Assembly (NCBI GenBank): GCA_038147175.1
Contig: JAYQTD010000002.1
Span: 62,001 to 126,000 of the forward strand
DNA from: Eutrophosalina marina
Lineage (GTDB): Bacteria > Bacteroidota > Bacteroidia > Flavobacteriales > Flavobacteriaceae
Reading direction: 5' to 3'
DNA: 64,000 bases
In this document: in pieces, positions 35,431 to 44,023 of the stretch
Layout: every line of letters starts with the position of its first letter
Position numbering within the stretch: position 1 is the first letter of the stretch
The notes under the pieces: generated by a model
Told to the model about the DNA's origin: nothing
Database searches by the model: none
The model's input: only the letters and a program-made list of their open reading frames with translations
Program-made: the position numbers and the translations under genes

Positions 35431-37275
35431 ATGTGTGGCATAGTAGGATATATTGGTGAAAAAAAAGCAAAAGAATTTTTAATCGAGGGCTTAAAAAAAT
35501 TAGAATACAGAGGCTATGATTCCTCTGGAATTATATTATTTAATCAAAAGGTTTTTCTAAAAAAAGAAAAAGGAAAAATTTCAGATCTAGAAAAGACATT
35601 AATTGAAGAGGAGCTTGATTCTTGTAAATTAGGCATTGGTCACACTCGTTGGGCAACCCACGGTATTCCTAACAAAATCAACTCTCATCCTCATGTCTCA
35701 AATTCTGGAAATTTATACATAGTTCACAATGGAATAATTGAAAACTATGAATCAATTAAAGAAGTTTTGATTTCAAAAGGATATAAATTTTACTCAGAAA
35801 CTGACACTGAGGTTTTAATTAATTTAATTGAGGAGGTAAAAAAATCTGAAAATGTAAAAATTGGTAAAGCAGTAAAAATTGCATTAAACCAAGTTGTAGG
35901 TGCTTATGCTATTGCAGTTTTTGACAAAAATAATCCTGATGAAATTATAGTTGCTAAACTTGGGAGTCCTCTAGCAGTCGGAATTGATGGAAATAATTTT
36001 TATGTTGGATCGGATCCTTCTCCATTTATCAAACATACTAAAAGATGTCTCTACTTAAATGATTACGAAATGGCTATTCTTAGCAGAAAAAAAGGTTTGA
36101 TTTTAAGAAATTTTTTAACTGATGATATTTTAAAACAGAATATTGAAACATTAAAACTTGAAATTGATGAAGTTGAAAAAGGCGGATATGAACATTTTAT
36201 GCTTAAGGAAATATTTGAGCAACCAAAAAACATTAAAGATGCTCTAAGGGGAAGAATTTTAAATAATCCTGAAAGAATAAAAATTTCCTCAGTGGAAGAA
36301 TTCATTGATAAGTTCGAAAAAACCAAGAGATTAGTATTTATCTCTTGCGGAACATCATGGCATGCAAGTCTTTTGGCTGAATATTATTTTGAAGAATTAG
36401 CTAGAATACCTGTTGAAGTTGAATATGCCTCAGAATTTAGATATAGAAATCCAATTATCAATCAAGAGGATATTATAATTCCTGTTTCACAATCAGGAGA
36501 AACTGCTGATACGTTGGCTGCAATAAAATTAGCTAAGGAGTTTAATCCATTTCTATATGGTGTTTGTAATGTTGTTGGATCAACAATTTCAAGGGAAACT
36601 GATTCCGGTATTTACATACATGCTGGTCCAGAAATTGGTGTTGCTTCTACCAAGGCTTTTACATGTCAAGCTGTTGTAATGCTTATGCTAGCTGTAGATG
36701 TTGGTTTTAGACTTAGAAAGGTTGATTTGGTAAAATATAACACAATTGTAAATGAACTTTTAGATCTACCAAACAAAGTAGAGAACTTATTAAAAGAAAG
36801 TAATATTATTTTAGATATAGCTAATAAATATAAAGATGCAAGAAATTTTCTCTATCTCGGAAGAGGCTACAACTTTCCAATTGCGCTTGAAGGAGCTTTG
36901 AAGCTTAAAGAAATTTCATATATCCATGCTGAAGGTTATCCAGCAGCTGAAATGAAGCATGGCCCAATAGCTTTAATTGACGAGGATATGCCAGTTGTTG
37001 TTATTGCAACAAGAAAAGGTAATTACCATAAAATTGTTAGTAATGTTATGGAAATTAAAGCAAGAGGGGGGAAAGTTATTGCTGTAGTAACTAAAGGTGA
37101 CAAAGAAATAAAAAAGATAGCCGATGATGTCATAGAAATTCCTGAAGCTGATGAGTTAATAATACCAATTTTAGCTAATATTCCTCTTCAACTTCTTTCA
37201 TACCACATTGCTAATTTGAAGAATTGTGAAATTGATCAGCCGAGAAATTTAGCTAAAAGTGTAACAGTGGAATAG
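35431..37275 (+). CDS. glmS: Glucosamine-6-phosphate synthase (isomerizing)
   Basis: Makes glucosamine-6-phosphate from fructose-6-phosphate and glutamine. 614 aa. N-terminal glutaminase domain starts with Cys2 (MCGIVGYIG) and has the LEYRGYDSSGI, GHTRWATHG and HNGIIENY blocks. Two SIS isomerase domains follow (SCGTSWHASLLAEYYFE; PVSQSGETADT; LGRGYNFPIALEGALKLKEISYIHAEGYPAAEMKHGP), and it ends with the conserved DQPRNLAKSVTVE. Cotranscribed with the GNA1-like gene. Whether it is the only glmS of the genome cannot be told from this window. Confidence 0.97.
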   Translation: MCGIVGYIGEKKAKEFLIEGLKKLEYRGYDSSGIILFNQKVFLKKEKGKISDLEKTLIEEELDSCKLGIGHTRWATHGIPNKINSHPHVSNSGNLYIVHNGIIENYESIKEVLISKGYKFYSETDTEVLINLIEEVKKSENVKIGKAVKIALNQVVGAYAIAVFDKNNPDEIIVAKLGSPLAVGIDGNNFYVGSDPSPFIKHTKRCLYLNDYEMAILSRKKGLILRNFLTDDILKQNIETLKLEIDEVEKGGYEHFMLKEIFEQPKNIKDALRGRILNNPERIKISSVEEFIDKFEKTKRLVFISCGTSWHASLLAEYYFEELARIPVEVEYASEFRYRNPIINQEDIIIPVSQSGETADTLAAIKLAKEFNPFLYGVCNVVGSTISRETDSGIYIHAGPEIGVASTKAFTCQAVVMLMLAVDVGFRLRKVDLVKYNTIVNELLDLPNKVENLLKESNIILDIANKYKDARNFLYLGRGYNFPIALEGALKLKEISYIHAEGYPAAEMKHGPIALIDEDMPVVVIATRKGNYHKIVSNVMEIKARGGKVIAVVTKGDKEIKKIADDVIEIPEADELIIPILANIPLQLLSYHIANLKNCEIDQPRNLAKSVTVE

Positions 37276-37276
37276 A

Positions 37277-37642
37277 TTATATTTTATCAACTGAATACTT
37301 ACCTGACCCTGTGATCATGAAGGCAGTAAATACTGCTAAAAACAATAATGATTTTTCCATCCTAGAAAATGGATCATCCAAGTGAACGATGAAGGCTGCT
37401 ACAAACATTGTTGCTGCAGGAAAAAAACTAAATATTTTAGCTCTAAATCCAATCAAAATAAAAATAGGAGCTATAAATTCTGAAAAAACTGCAAGGAATA
37501 ATGTAGGAGTCTCACCAATTCCAATTGGATCAGAAAAATTAAAGTTCCCGTCTAAAACTTTGTTAAGTTTTCCTAAACCGTGACCAAAAATCATTGAGCC
37601 ACAAAAAACTATTCTTAATAAAAGTAGAGCTATTGAATTCAT
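37277..37642 (-). CDS. DoxX family membrane protein
   Basis: 121 aa with four hydrophobic segments. The RIVFCGSMIFGHGLGKL and GVTPTLFLAVFSEFIAPIFILIGF-like blocks match small DoxX-type proteins of Bacteroidota. Function unclear (quinone or redox-linked roles are suggested for the family). Its end lies one base after glmS, convergent. Confidence 0.85.
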   Translation of the reverse strand: MNSIALLLLRIVFCGSMIFGHGLGKLNKVLDGNFNFSDPIGIGETPTLFLAVFSEFIAPIFILIGFRAKIFSFFPAATMFVAAFIVHLDDPFSRMEKSLLFLAVFTAFMITGSGKYSVDKI

Positions 37643-37648
37643 AATTTA

Positions 37649-38101
37649 TTAAATGACAATTTTTATACCATTATATATTAAATAAGCAATTACAATAAAT
37701 CTTAGAGAACGTCCAATAAACATCCAAATAAAAACTCCTTTGATATTAACTCTAAAGAATCCTAGACTCAAAGTAAGAATATCTCCTAAAATTGGCATCC
37801 AACTAAAAAAAGCTATAAAAGATCCGAATTTGTCTATTCTTTTTTTGAATGAATAAACTTTCTCTTTTTTAATTTTAAAATACTTCTCAATTTTTTTCCA
37901 GTCACCTAAATATCCAACAAAGTATGTTGTTATTCCTCCCAAAAAATTTCCTAGTGTAGCCACCAAAATACTTAACCACAATTTGAATCCGTTAAAAATT
38001 AAAATACCCAGTAAAATTTCTGGGCTTAATGGGATTAATGTAGCTGAAAGAAAACTTGAAATAAATAAACCTAAATAACCTAACTCTTCGAGTCCTTCCA
38101 T
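37649..38101 (-). CDS. DedA/VTT-type membrane protein (YqaA-like)
   Basis: 150 aa inner-membrane protein with about four hydrophobic segments. GYLGLFISSFLSATLIPLSPE, GNFLGGITTYFVGYLGD and FFSWMPILGDILTLSLGFFR match the short YqaA-like branch of the SNARE-associated/VTT family, whose relatives flip lipids. Overlaps the sulfatase gene upstream by 22 bases. Confidence 0.85.
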   Translation of the reverse strand: MEGLEELGYLGLFISSFLSATLIPLSPEILLGILIFNGFKLWLSILVATLGNFLGGITTYFVGYLGDWKKIEKYFKIKKEKVYSFKKRIDKFGSFIAFFSWMPILGDILTLSLGFFRVNIKGVFIWMFIGRSLRFIVIAYLIYNGIKIVI

Positions 38102-39630
38102 ATATTTTTAAAGATTTTTTTTATGTTAAGGGTATCATTATAATTTTTTTGTAGTTCCACAAAATCATTTCCTAAGCTTAATATTTTTTCATAATAATTT
38201 TCATCTCCTGCAAGATTATTAAGCTCAAAAGGATCATCTTCTACATTGTACAGCTCAATTCTTTTGTTTTTTGGAAAAAACATCAATTTAAATCCATCCT
38301 TTCTGATAATCCTTTGATAATTAAAATAGTTTCCAGGGCAGCAGCCATAGGTTCCATAAATACCATTATTGATTTGGTCTGATGATTCATTAAATAATAT
38401 TTCTTTAAAGCTGTTAAAATCCATTTCACTTGAAACTTCAATATTTGCTAGATCTAGACTAGTTGGCACAATATCTTGTAAATAAATATCTTGATTATAC
38501 CACGACCCCTTTTTAATATTAGGACCAGAAATTATCATAGGCACCCTTATACTATGATCATATAAACTCTGTTTACCAATTAAACCATGTTGCCCTACAG
38601 CTAATCCGTGATCAGAGGTAAATATGATATATGTATTATCTATTAAATCTCTTTTTTTCAAATGATCAATAATTTTTCCTACTTGCTCATCCAAATGAGA
38701 AATTATAGCATAATATTCCTGAATGTGTTTTTTAGTTGCAAATTCATTTCTTGGATAAGGCGCTAATGATTCATCTCTAACACCAGGCATACTTCCAATT
38801 TCATTAAAATATGGATGATTTTCCATGTAATTCGGTGGTAATTTAATGCTATCTAAAGGATATAAGTCTAGAAATTTTTTTGGAGCTTGTCTTGGATCAT
38901 GAGGGGCATTAAATGCTAGATACATGAAAAATGGTGATTGATTATTTGCTGCGTCATCTATTAAATCATTAGCATCATCAGCTAAAACTTCACTCCAATG
39001 TTTTCCTCCTTGCCAAAAACCCCCATGAATAGAATCATCAGGATTCCAGGTTTTGTCAAATTCATCAACAGGCCTTCCATATCCAATTGGCATGTATTCA
39101 GAAAGATTTTCAACATTTCCTGACTCTTTTTGCCATTTCCGTAATCCTTCTGCAAATAATCCTCTATTATCATCTGGCATTCCTGGTCTTTTATTTATTA
39201 TGCTATCAAATATTTTTTCAATGGGCAATTGAACATGCCATTTCCCTGTCATGTATGTATTGTATCCATTCTGTTTAAATAATCTAGGCCAAGTATTCTT
39301 AATTAATTCCGATTTATCTTTTGACTCTTCAACTTCTCTTTTGGCGTTCCAAACAGACTTGCCTGAAATTATCATAGATCTTGATGCAACACATATTGCA
39401 CCATGCCATGCTCCCATGTTATATGCATGTGAAAAAACAGCACCATTGTTTGCAAGATCATCTAAATGTGGTGTTTTAACTTCATTATTGCCAATTAATC
39501 CAACTGTATCAAACCTTTGATCATCAGTATATATAAACACAAAATTTGGTTTCTTTTTAGTTGAATCACATCCTAAAACAAATAGTGCTACTAAAGCATA
39601 AAAAAAAGTTTTCCTAAGATTTGATATCAT
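38080..39630 (-). CDS. Sulfatase (formylglycine-dependent), lipoprotein
   Basis: 516 aa from the ATG at 39630, chosen because a lipoprotein signal follows directly (FVLGCDSTKKK); an ATG at 39657 would add nine residues. Metal site NFVFIYTDDQRFDTVGLIG; formylglycine motif C80-V-A-S-R84 in GAICVASRSMIISGK; GKWHVQLP and TSDHGLAVGQHGLIGKQSLYDH complete the active site. This is the S1 family branch with an AWHG segment before the Cys. Substrate unknown; note that the second motif position is Ala-Ser-Arg like the gene at 27077. Divergent from another sulfatase 54 bases away. Confidence 0.92.
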   Translation of the reverse strand: MISNLRKTFFYALVALFVLGCDSTKKKPNFVFIYTDDQRFDTVGLIGNNEVKTPHLDDLANNGAVFSHAYNMGAWHGAICVASRSMIISGKSVWNAKREVEESKDKSELIKNTWPRLFKQNGYNTYMTGKWHVQLPIEKIFDSIINKRPGMPDDNRGLFAEGLRKWQKESGNVENLSEYMPIGYGRPVDEFDKTWNPDDSIHGGFWQGGKHWSEVLADDANDLIDDAANNQSPFFMYLAFNAPHDPRQAPKKFLDLYPLDSIKLPPNYMENHPYFNEIGSMPGVRDESLAPYPRNEFATKKHIQEYYAIISHLDEQVGKIIDHLKKRDLIDNTYIIFTSDHGLAVGQHGLIGKQSLYDHSIRVPMIISGPNIKKGSWYNQDIYLQDIVPTSLDLANIEVSSEMDFNSFKEILFNESSDQINNGIYGTYGCCPGNYFNYQRIIRKDGFKLMFFPKNKRIELYNVEDDPFELNNLAGDENYYEKILSLGNDFVELQKNYNDTLNIKKIFKNIWKDSKS

Positions 39631-39683
39631 AATTTTAACAATATAATTATAAATCATAATTCATTATATTAATTTAAAGATTA

Positions 39684-41228
39684 ATGAAGTTTTTAAAATA
39701 CATAGGATTGATAATCTTGGTTTTTTGCATTAGCTGTAAAAAAACAAAAAGACAAGATCCTAATGTTGTAATTATCTTACTAGATGATCTAGGTTACGGA
39801 GATTTTCAAAGTTTCAATCCTAATGGAAAAATAAATACATCAAATATTAATAACATATCAAATGATGGATTAATCTTAACTAATGCTCATGTAACATCCT
39901 CAGTTTGTACCCCCTCAAGATATAGCCTTTTAACAGGTAGATACAATTGGAGAAGTAAATTAAAAAATGGAGTATTAACTGGTATTTCTGGTCCATTGAT
40001 TGAAAAGGACAGGTCTACATTAGCTGATCTTTTTAAGAAAAATGATTATCAAACTGGTTTTATTGGTAAATGGCATCTAGGATGGAAATGGGGCAAAATT
40101 GATAATGATATAGATTTTGGTTCAGGCTGGAATAAAAGTGATTTTGAAAATATAGACTTTAGTATTCCCATTGAAAATGGACCAAACTCAAACGGATTTG
40201 ATTATTCTTTTGGGTTTTCAGGTTCTCTTGATATGGCTCCATATGTTTATGTTGAAAATTCATATCCAACTATGATTCCAACAAAAACAACTGTTGATAG
40301 AGGAGAGTACACATGGTGGAGAGAAGGGCCAACTTCTGATGATTTTGTTCATGTTGAAACAACGCCATTGCTATTTGAGAAATCATTAAACTTTATAAAA
40401 TCGAGGGATAAGGAAAAACCATTTTTTTTGTACCTAGCGCTCCCATCTCCCCACACTCCAATATTACCTACTAAGCAATGGATTAATAAAAGTAAATTAA
40501 ATCCTTATGCTGATTTTGTTTTACAAATTGACAACTTAATAGGAAGATTAAATTCTTTGTTAATTGACGAACATATTGATGAAAACACTATTCTTATTAT
40601 AAGCAGTGATAATGGTTGTTCGCCTGAGGCAAATTTTAAACTGTTAGGTGAAAAAGGCCACAATCCAAGTTATATTTTTCGTGGGCATAAGGCTGATATT
40701 TTTGAAGGTGGAACAAGGGTCCCTTTAATAATTAAATGGCCAAAAAAAATTCAGAAAAAATCTATTTCAAATGAGCTTGTAAGTTTGGTAGATTTTTATT
40801 CAACTTTTGCAGAAATTCTTGGACTTAATTTAGGTGAGAATGAGGGCGAAGATAGTTTTTCTCTTGTTCCCATTTTTGAAAATTCAAATTCCTTGAGTTC
40901 TAGAAATTCACTTGTGACTTCATCTGTCAATGGAACTTTTGCAATTCAAAAAAATGAATTTAAGCTAATTACTTCCCCAGATTCGGGGGGTTGGAGTCAA
41001 CCTGTACCAAGAAATAATAATGATAATATAGGTTCTGATTTTCAGCTTTATAATTTAGAATTAGACCCAGGTGAAGAAAACAACTTGTATTCGAAAAATT
41101 ATACCATCGCAAACGAATTAAAAGATGAATTAAAAAAAATAATTATTGATGGCAGAAGTACTGTTGGAAAGAAATTAAAAAATGAAAATATTGATAATTG
41201 GAAACAAATTAATTGGATAAATAAGTAA
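39684..41228 (+). CDS. Arylsulfatase-type sulfatase, lipoprotein
   Basis: 514 aa with lipoprotein signal (VFCISCKKTKR). Metal site NVVIILLDDLGYGDFQSFN; formylglycine motif C75-T-P-S-R79 in SSVCTPSRYSLLTGRYNWRS; IGKWHLGW and SSDNGCSPEANF follow. The RYSLLTGRYNWRSKLKNGVL block is typical of arylsulfatase A-like polysaccharide sulfatases of Bacteroidota. It starts a plus-strand train of closely spaced genes that ends with the GH18 enzyme, so the two may act on the same glycan. Confidence 0.92.
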   Translation: MKFLKYIGLIILVFCISCKKTKRQDPNVVIILLDDLGYGDFQSFNPNGKINTSNINNISNDGLILTNAHVTSSVCTPSRYSLLTGRYNWRSKLKNGVLTGISGPLIEKDRSTLADLFKKNDYQTGFIGKWHLGWKWGKIDNDIDFGSGWNKSDFENIDFSIPIENGPNSNGFDYSFGFSGSLDMAPYVYVENSYPTMIPTKTTVDRGEYTWWREGPTSDDFVHVETTPLLFEKSLNFIKSRDKEKPFFLYLALPSPHTPILPTKQWINKSKLNPYADFVLQIDNLIGRLNSLLIDEHIDENTILIISSDNGCSPEANFKLLGEKGHNPSYIFRGHKADIFEGGTRVPLIIKWPKKIQKKSISNELVSLVDFYSTFAEILGLNLGENEGEDSFSLVPIFENSNSLSSRNSLVTSSVNGTFAIQKNEFKLITSPDSGGWSQPVPRNNNDNIGSDFQLYNLELDPGEENNLYSKNYTIANELKDELKKIIIDGRSTVGKKLKNENIDNWKQINWINK

Positions 41229-41239
41229 ATTAGAACAAC

Positions 41240-41392
41240 ATGAAAGAAATAACAAAACCATATCTTAAAAAGAAAATCAACCAATTAAATAAAAAAATTC
41301 ATAGAGCTGAAGAACAGGAGGATGGCAATAGAGTTTGGTGGAGAAAAATGAAACTAGAAAAACTTAAAGAGAAATTAAATAAGATGAAATGA
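41240..41392 (+). CDS. Small basic protein, 50 aa
   Basis: Unrecognised 50-residue protein beginning MKEITKPYLKKKINQLNKKI, rich in Lys, Glu and Arg and predicted helical, with a WWRK in the second half. Starts 11 bases after the sulfatase stop and its TGA overlaps the ATG of the next gene (ATGA), which supports real translation. No homologue comes to mind. Possible nucleic-acid-binding or structural helix; speculative. Confidence 0.6.
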   Translation: MKEITKPYLKKKINQLNKKIHRAEEQEDGNRVWWRKMKLEKLKEKLNKMK

Positions 41393-41694
41393 GAAAAAAA
41401 CTTTCATCCATAGAAATTTCTGAAAATTTAAAAACCTTAGATTTAAATTGGATAATTGAGAGTGATAAGCTTATAAATAATTATGAATTCAAGTCATTTG
41501 AATCAGCAATAGAATTTATAAATCTTGTTGCTAAAAAATGTGATGAATTAGATCATCATCCTACTTGGGAAAACACTTATAACAAAATCCGAATTGAATT
41601 AAACACTCACGATATTAATGGGATTTCAAGTTTAGATTTTGAACTTGCAAACTACATGAACAAAACATTTAAAAAAATTAAAGATGATAAATAA
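41389..41694 (+). CDS. phhB: Pterin-4a-carbinolamine dehydratase
   Basis: 101 aa, the family's usual size. Dehydrates 4a-hydroxytetrahydrobiopterin, recycling the pterin cofactor of aromatic amino acid hydroxylases; it can also act as a small moonlighting protein. Active-site signature CDELDHHPTWENTYNKIRIELNTHD is complete (two His, Pro, Trp, third His). No phenylalanine hydroxylase is in the window. Overlaps both neighbours (4 and 11 bases). Confidence 0.92.
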   Translation: MRKKLSSIEISENLKTLDLNWIIESDKLINNYEFKSFESAIEFINLVAKKCDELDHHPTWENTYNKIRIELNTHDINGISSLDFELANYMNKTFKKIKDDK

Positions 41695-43234
41695 AAAGAT
41701 TAAATCATTTATTATTAGTCTATGTCTGTTTCCAATCATTGCATTCTCTCAAATTCATGGAACACAACATGATCAATTAATTCTAAGAGGGGCAACACTT
41801 ATTAATAGCACTGGTGCTCCACCAATAGGTCCTGTCGATATCGTAATTGAAAAAAATAAAATTACTAACGTACAAGTTGTAGGTTATCCTGGTGTGGAAA
41901 TAAATGAAAATAGACGACCTAAACTTTCAAAAAATGGAGTTGAGATTGATTGTGAAGGTTCGTATGTTTTGCCTGGTTTTGTTGACATGCATGGTCATAT
42001 CGGTGGTAGAGCTCAAGGTGCTGATCCAGATTATGTTTTCAAGCTATGGATGGCTCATGGTATTACAACAATTCGACAACCAAGTGGAATGGGCACTGAA
42101 AGAATTTTAGATTTAAAAAAGAAGAGTTTAAAAAATGAAATTATTGCACCTAGAATTTTTGCCTACACAGGATTTAATTCGAGAGTTAAATCCCCTGAAG
42201 AAGCAAGAGAATGGGTAAGAGAAAATGCAAAAAAAGGAGCTGATGGAATTAAATTTTTTGGAGCTCCACCAGAAATTATGCAGGCTGCATTGGAAGAAAA
42301 TAAAAAACTAGGACTTGGCTCTGCATGTCATCACGCACAATTAGATGTTGTAAAATGGAATGTACTAAATTCTGCAAGAGCAGGACTTACAACAATGGAA
42401 CATTGGTATGGATTGCCAGAAGCTTTATTCGAAGATAGAGTAATTCAAAATTATCCACCTGATTACAACTACAACAACGAGCAGAATAGATTTGAAGAAG
42501 CTGGAAAACTATGGAAACAAGCTGCTAAGCCATATTCAGAACATTGGAATAATGTTATGAATGAATTAATATCTCTAGACTTTACAATTGATCCTACTCT
42601 CAATATTTATGAGGCTTCAAGAGATTTACATAGAGCTAGAAGAGCAGAGTGGCATGATGATTATACTTTACCTAGTCTTTGGGCATTCTATGCGCCAAGT
42701 AGGATTTCTCATGGTTCATATTGGCATTTTTGGGGAACTGAGCAAGAAGTTGCTTGGAAAGAAAATTATAAACTTTGGATGACATTCCTTAATGAATTTA
42801 AAAATAGAGGTGGTCGAGTTACAGCAGGCTCAGATAGTGGATTTATATATCAATTATATGGATTTGCTTTTATTAGAGAATTGGAATTATTGAGAGAGGC
42901 TGGATTTCATCCGCTTGAAGTTATTCAATCAGCGACGTTAAACGGAGCTGAAGCTTTAGGTATAAGTAATTCTACAGGCTCTATTGAGGTTGGAAAACTT
43001 GCAGATATAATTGTAGTTGATGAAAATCCTTTAGCAAATCTAAAAGTGTTGTACGGCACAGGGGCAATAAAACTTGATGAGAATAATGAAGCTGTTAGAG
43101 TGGGCGGAGTTAAATACACTATTAAGGATGGAGTAGTTTATGATGCAAAAAAACTTCTAAAAGAAGTTAAAGATCAGGTTGATTTAGCTAAGAAAGAAGC
43201 TGGATATAAAATAAAGCAACCTGGTGTAAATTGA
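41684..43234 (+). CDS. Secreted amidohydrolase family protein
   Basis: 516 aa with a signal peptide (LFPIIAFSQ). Metal-dependent TIM-barrel hydrolase: HxH motif at His103/His105 in GFVDMHGHIGG, second-shell His in SACHHAQLD and TMEHW, and the Asp in TAGSDSGFIYQLYGF. The composite domain ends with GKLADIIVVDENPL. Secreted members act on cyclic or peptide amides; the natural substrate is unknown. Overlaps phhB and the next gene. Confidence 0.9.
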   Translation: MINKKIKSFIISLCLFPIIAFSQIHGTQHDQLILRGATLINSTGAPPIGPVDIVIEKNKITNVQVVGYPGVEINENRRPKLSKNGVEIDCEGSYVLPGFVDMHGHIGGRAQGADPDYVFKLWMAHGITTIRQPSGMGTERILDLKKKSLKNEIIAPRIFAYTGFNSRVKSPEEAREWVRENAKKGADGIKFFGAPPEIMQAALEENKKLGLGSACHHAQLDVVKWNVLNSARAGLTTMEHWYGLPEALFEDRVIQNYPPDYNYNNEQNRFEEAGKLWKQAAKPYSEHWNNVMNELISLDFTIDPTLNIYEASRDLHRARRAEWHDDYTLPSLWAFYAPSRISHGSYWHFWGTEQEVAWKENYKLWMTFLNEFKNRGGRVTAGSDSGFIYQLYGFAFIRELELLREAGFHPLEVIQSATLNGAEALGISNSTGSIEVGKLADIIVVDENPLANLKVLYGTGAIKLDENNEAVRVGGVKYTIKDGVVYDAKKLLKEVKDQVDLAKKEAGYKIKQPGVN

Positions 43235-43644
43235 AATATTTAATACTTTTTCTTGCTAGTATTTTTTCATTCTCACAAACCCACAAATTAGAGATTGAAA
43301 TACCTAATGTAGATGAAGAAGGCATAGTATATATCGCCATATATGACAATGCTAAAGATTTTGATTCTGGAAATAATTCTCCTGAAATAATGGCTTTAAA
43401 CATAATAGAGCCTATTAACGTAGGCTTATATAATAAAACTGTTGATCTAAAAAAAGGAACATATGCTGTAAAAGTTTTAATTGACACAAATGGAAATGCA
43501 GATATTGATTTAAATTTTTTTGGACTTCCTAAAGAACAATTTGGATTTTCAAATAATGTTTTAGGGCTTTTTGGAGCTCCAAAGTTTGATAAAGCATCAT
43601 TTGAACTTAATATGGACAAAAAAATTATTATTAATTTAAGGTAA
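43231..43644 (+). CDS. DUF2141 secreted protein
   Basis: 137 aa with a signal peptide (LILFLASIFSFSQ). GIVYIAIYDNAKDF, DLKKGTYAVKVLIDTNGNADIDLNFFGLPKEQFGFSNN are the DUF2141 hallmarks. The start is TTG, sharing bases with the TGA of the amidohydrolase; no ATG is available before the signal peptide. Function unknown. Confidence 0.88.
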   Translation: MKYLILFLASIFSFSQTHKLEIEIPNVDEEGIVYIAIYDNAKDFDSGNNSPEIMALNIIEPINVGLYNKTVDLKKGTYAVKVLIDTNGNADIDLNFFGLPKEQFGFSNNVLGLFGAPKFDKASFELNMDKKIIINLR

Positions 43645-44010
43645 ATGAAAAAGCTGCTTTTCTTATTTGCATTCATTCTTGTTTCTTGTAACAATGATGA
43701 AGAAACAAGAATTTTTACAGTATCAACTATTGCCATCCCACCTGAAGGAGGAACAGTAACACTTGAAACTACTCAAGAAACTACAGGAGAATATAATTAT
43801 GGTGATATTGCAAATATTAAAGCTACACCGTATGCAGGTTATGTTTTTGAAAAATTTTCATCTAATGCAACTGTTGGGGGCTATGTTGCTGGAGGGTGGC
43901 AAGGCGGTGCTCAGACCCCTTTATTCACATCTATAGAAATGAGATGTTATGAGTCGGTATATTGCTCAGAGGAAATTATTGTAAATGGCCATTTTGTAAA
44001 GGAAGATTAA
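43645..44010 (+). CDS. Small lipoprotein with a divergent InlB B-repeat
   Basis: 121 aa. Lipoprotein signal ends ILVSCNNDEETR, an acidic start typical of surface lipoproteins. One repeat-like beta unit (TTGEYNYGDIANIKATPYAGYVFEKFSSNAT) resembles the InlB B-repeat/Flg_new fold that also occurs twice in the SGNH protein at 53533. Two Cys near the end (RCYESVYCSEE) may pair. Starts immediately after the DUF2141 stop and 13 bases before the GH18 gene; could help the glycosidase attach to the surface, but this is a guess. Confidence 0.75.
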   Translation: MKKLLFLFAFILVSCNNDEETRIFTVSTIAIPPEGGTVTLETTQETTGEYNYGDIANIKATPYAGYVFEKFSSNATVGGYVAGGWQGGAQTPLFTSIEMRCYESVYCSEEIIVNGHFVKED

Positions 44011-44023
44011 ACAAATATTAAAA

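Noticed and set aside
41099..41284. Minus-strand 61-codon hydrophobic ORF across the sulfatase end
   Set aside because: It is the shadow of a Lys/Asn-rich plus-strand sequence, which gives Phe/Leu-rich antisense frames.
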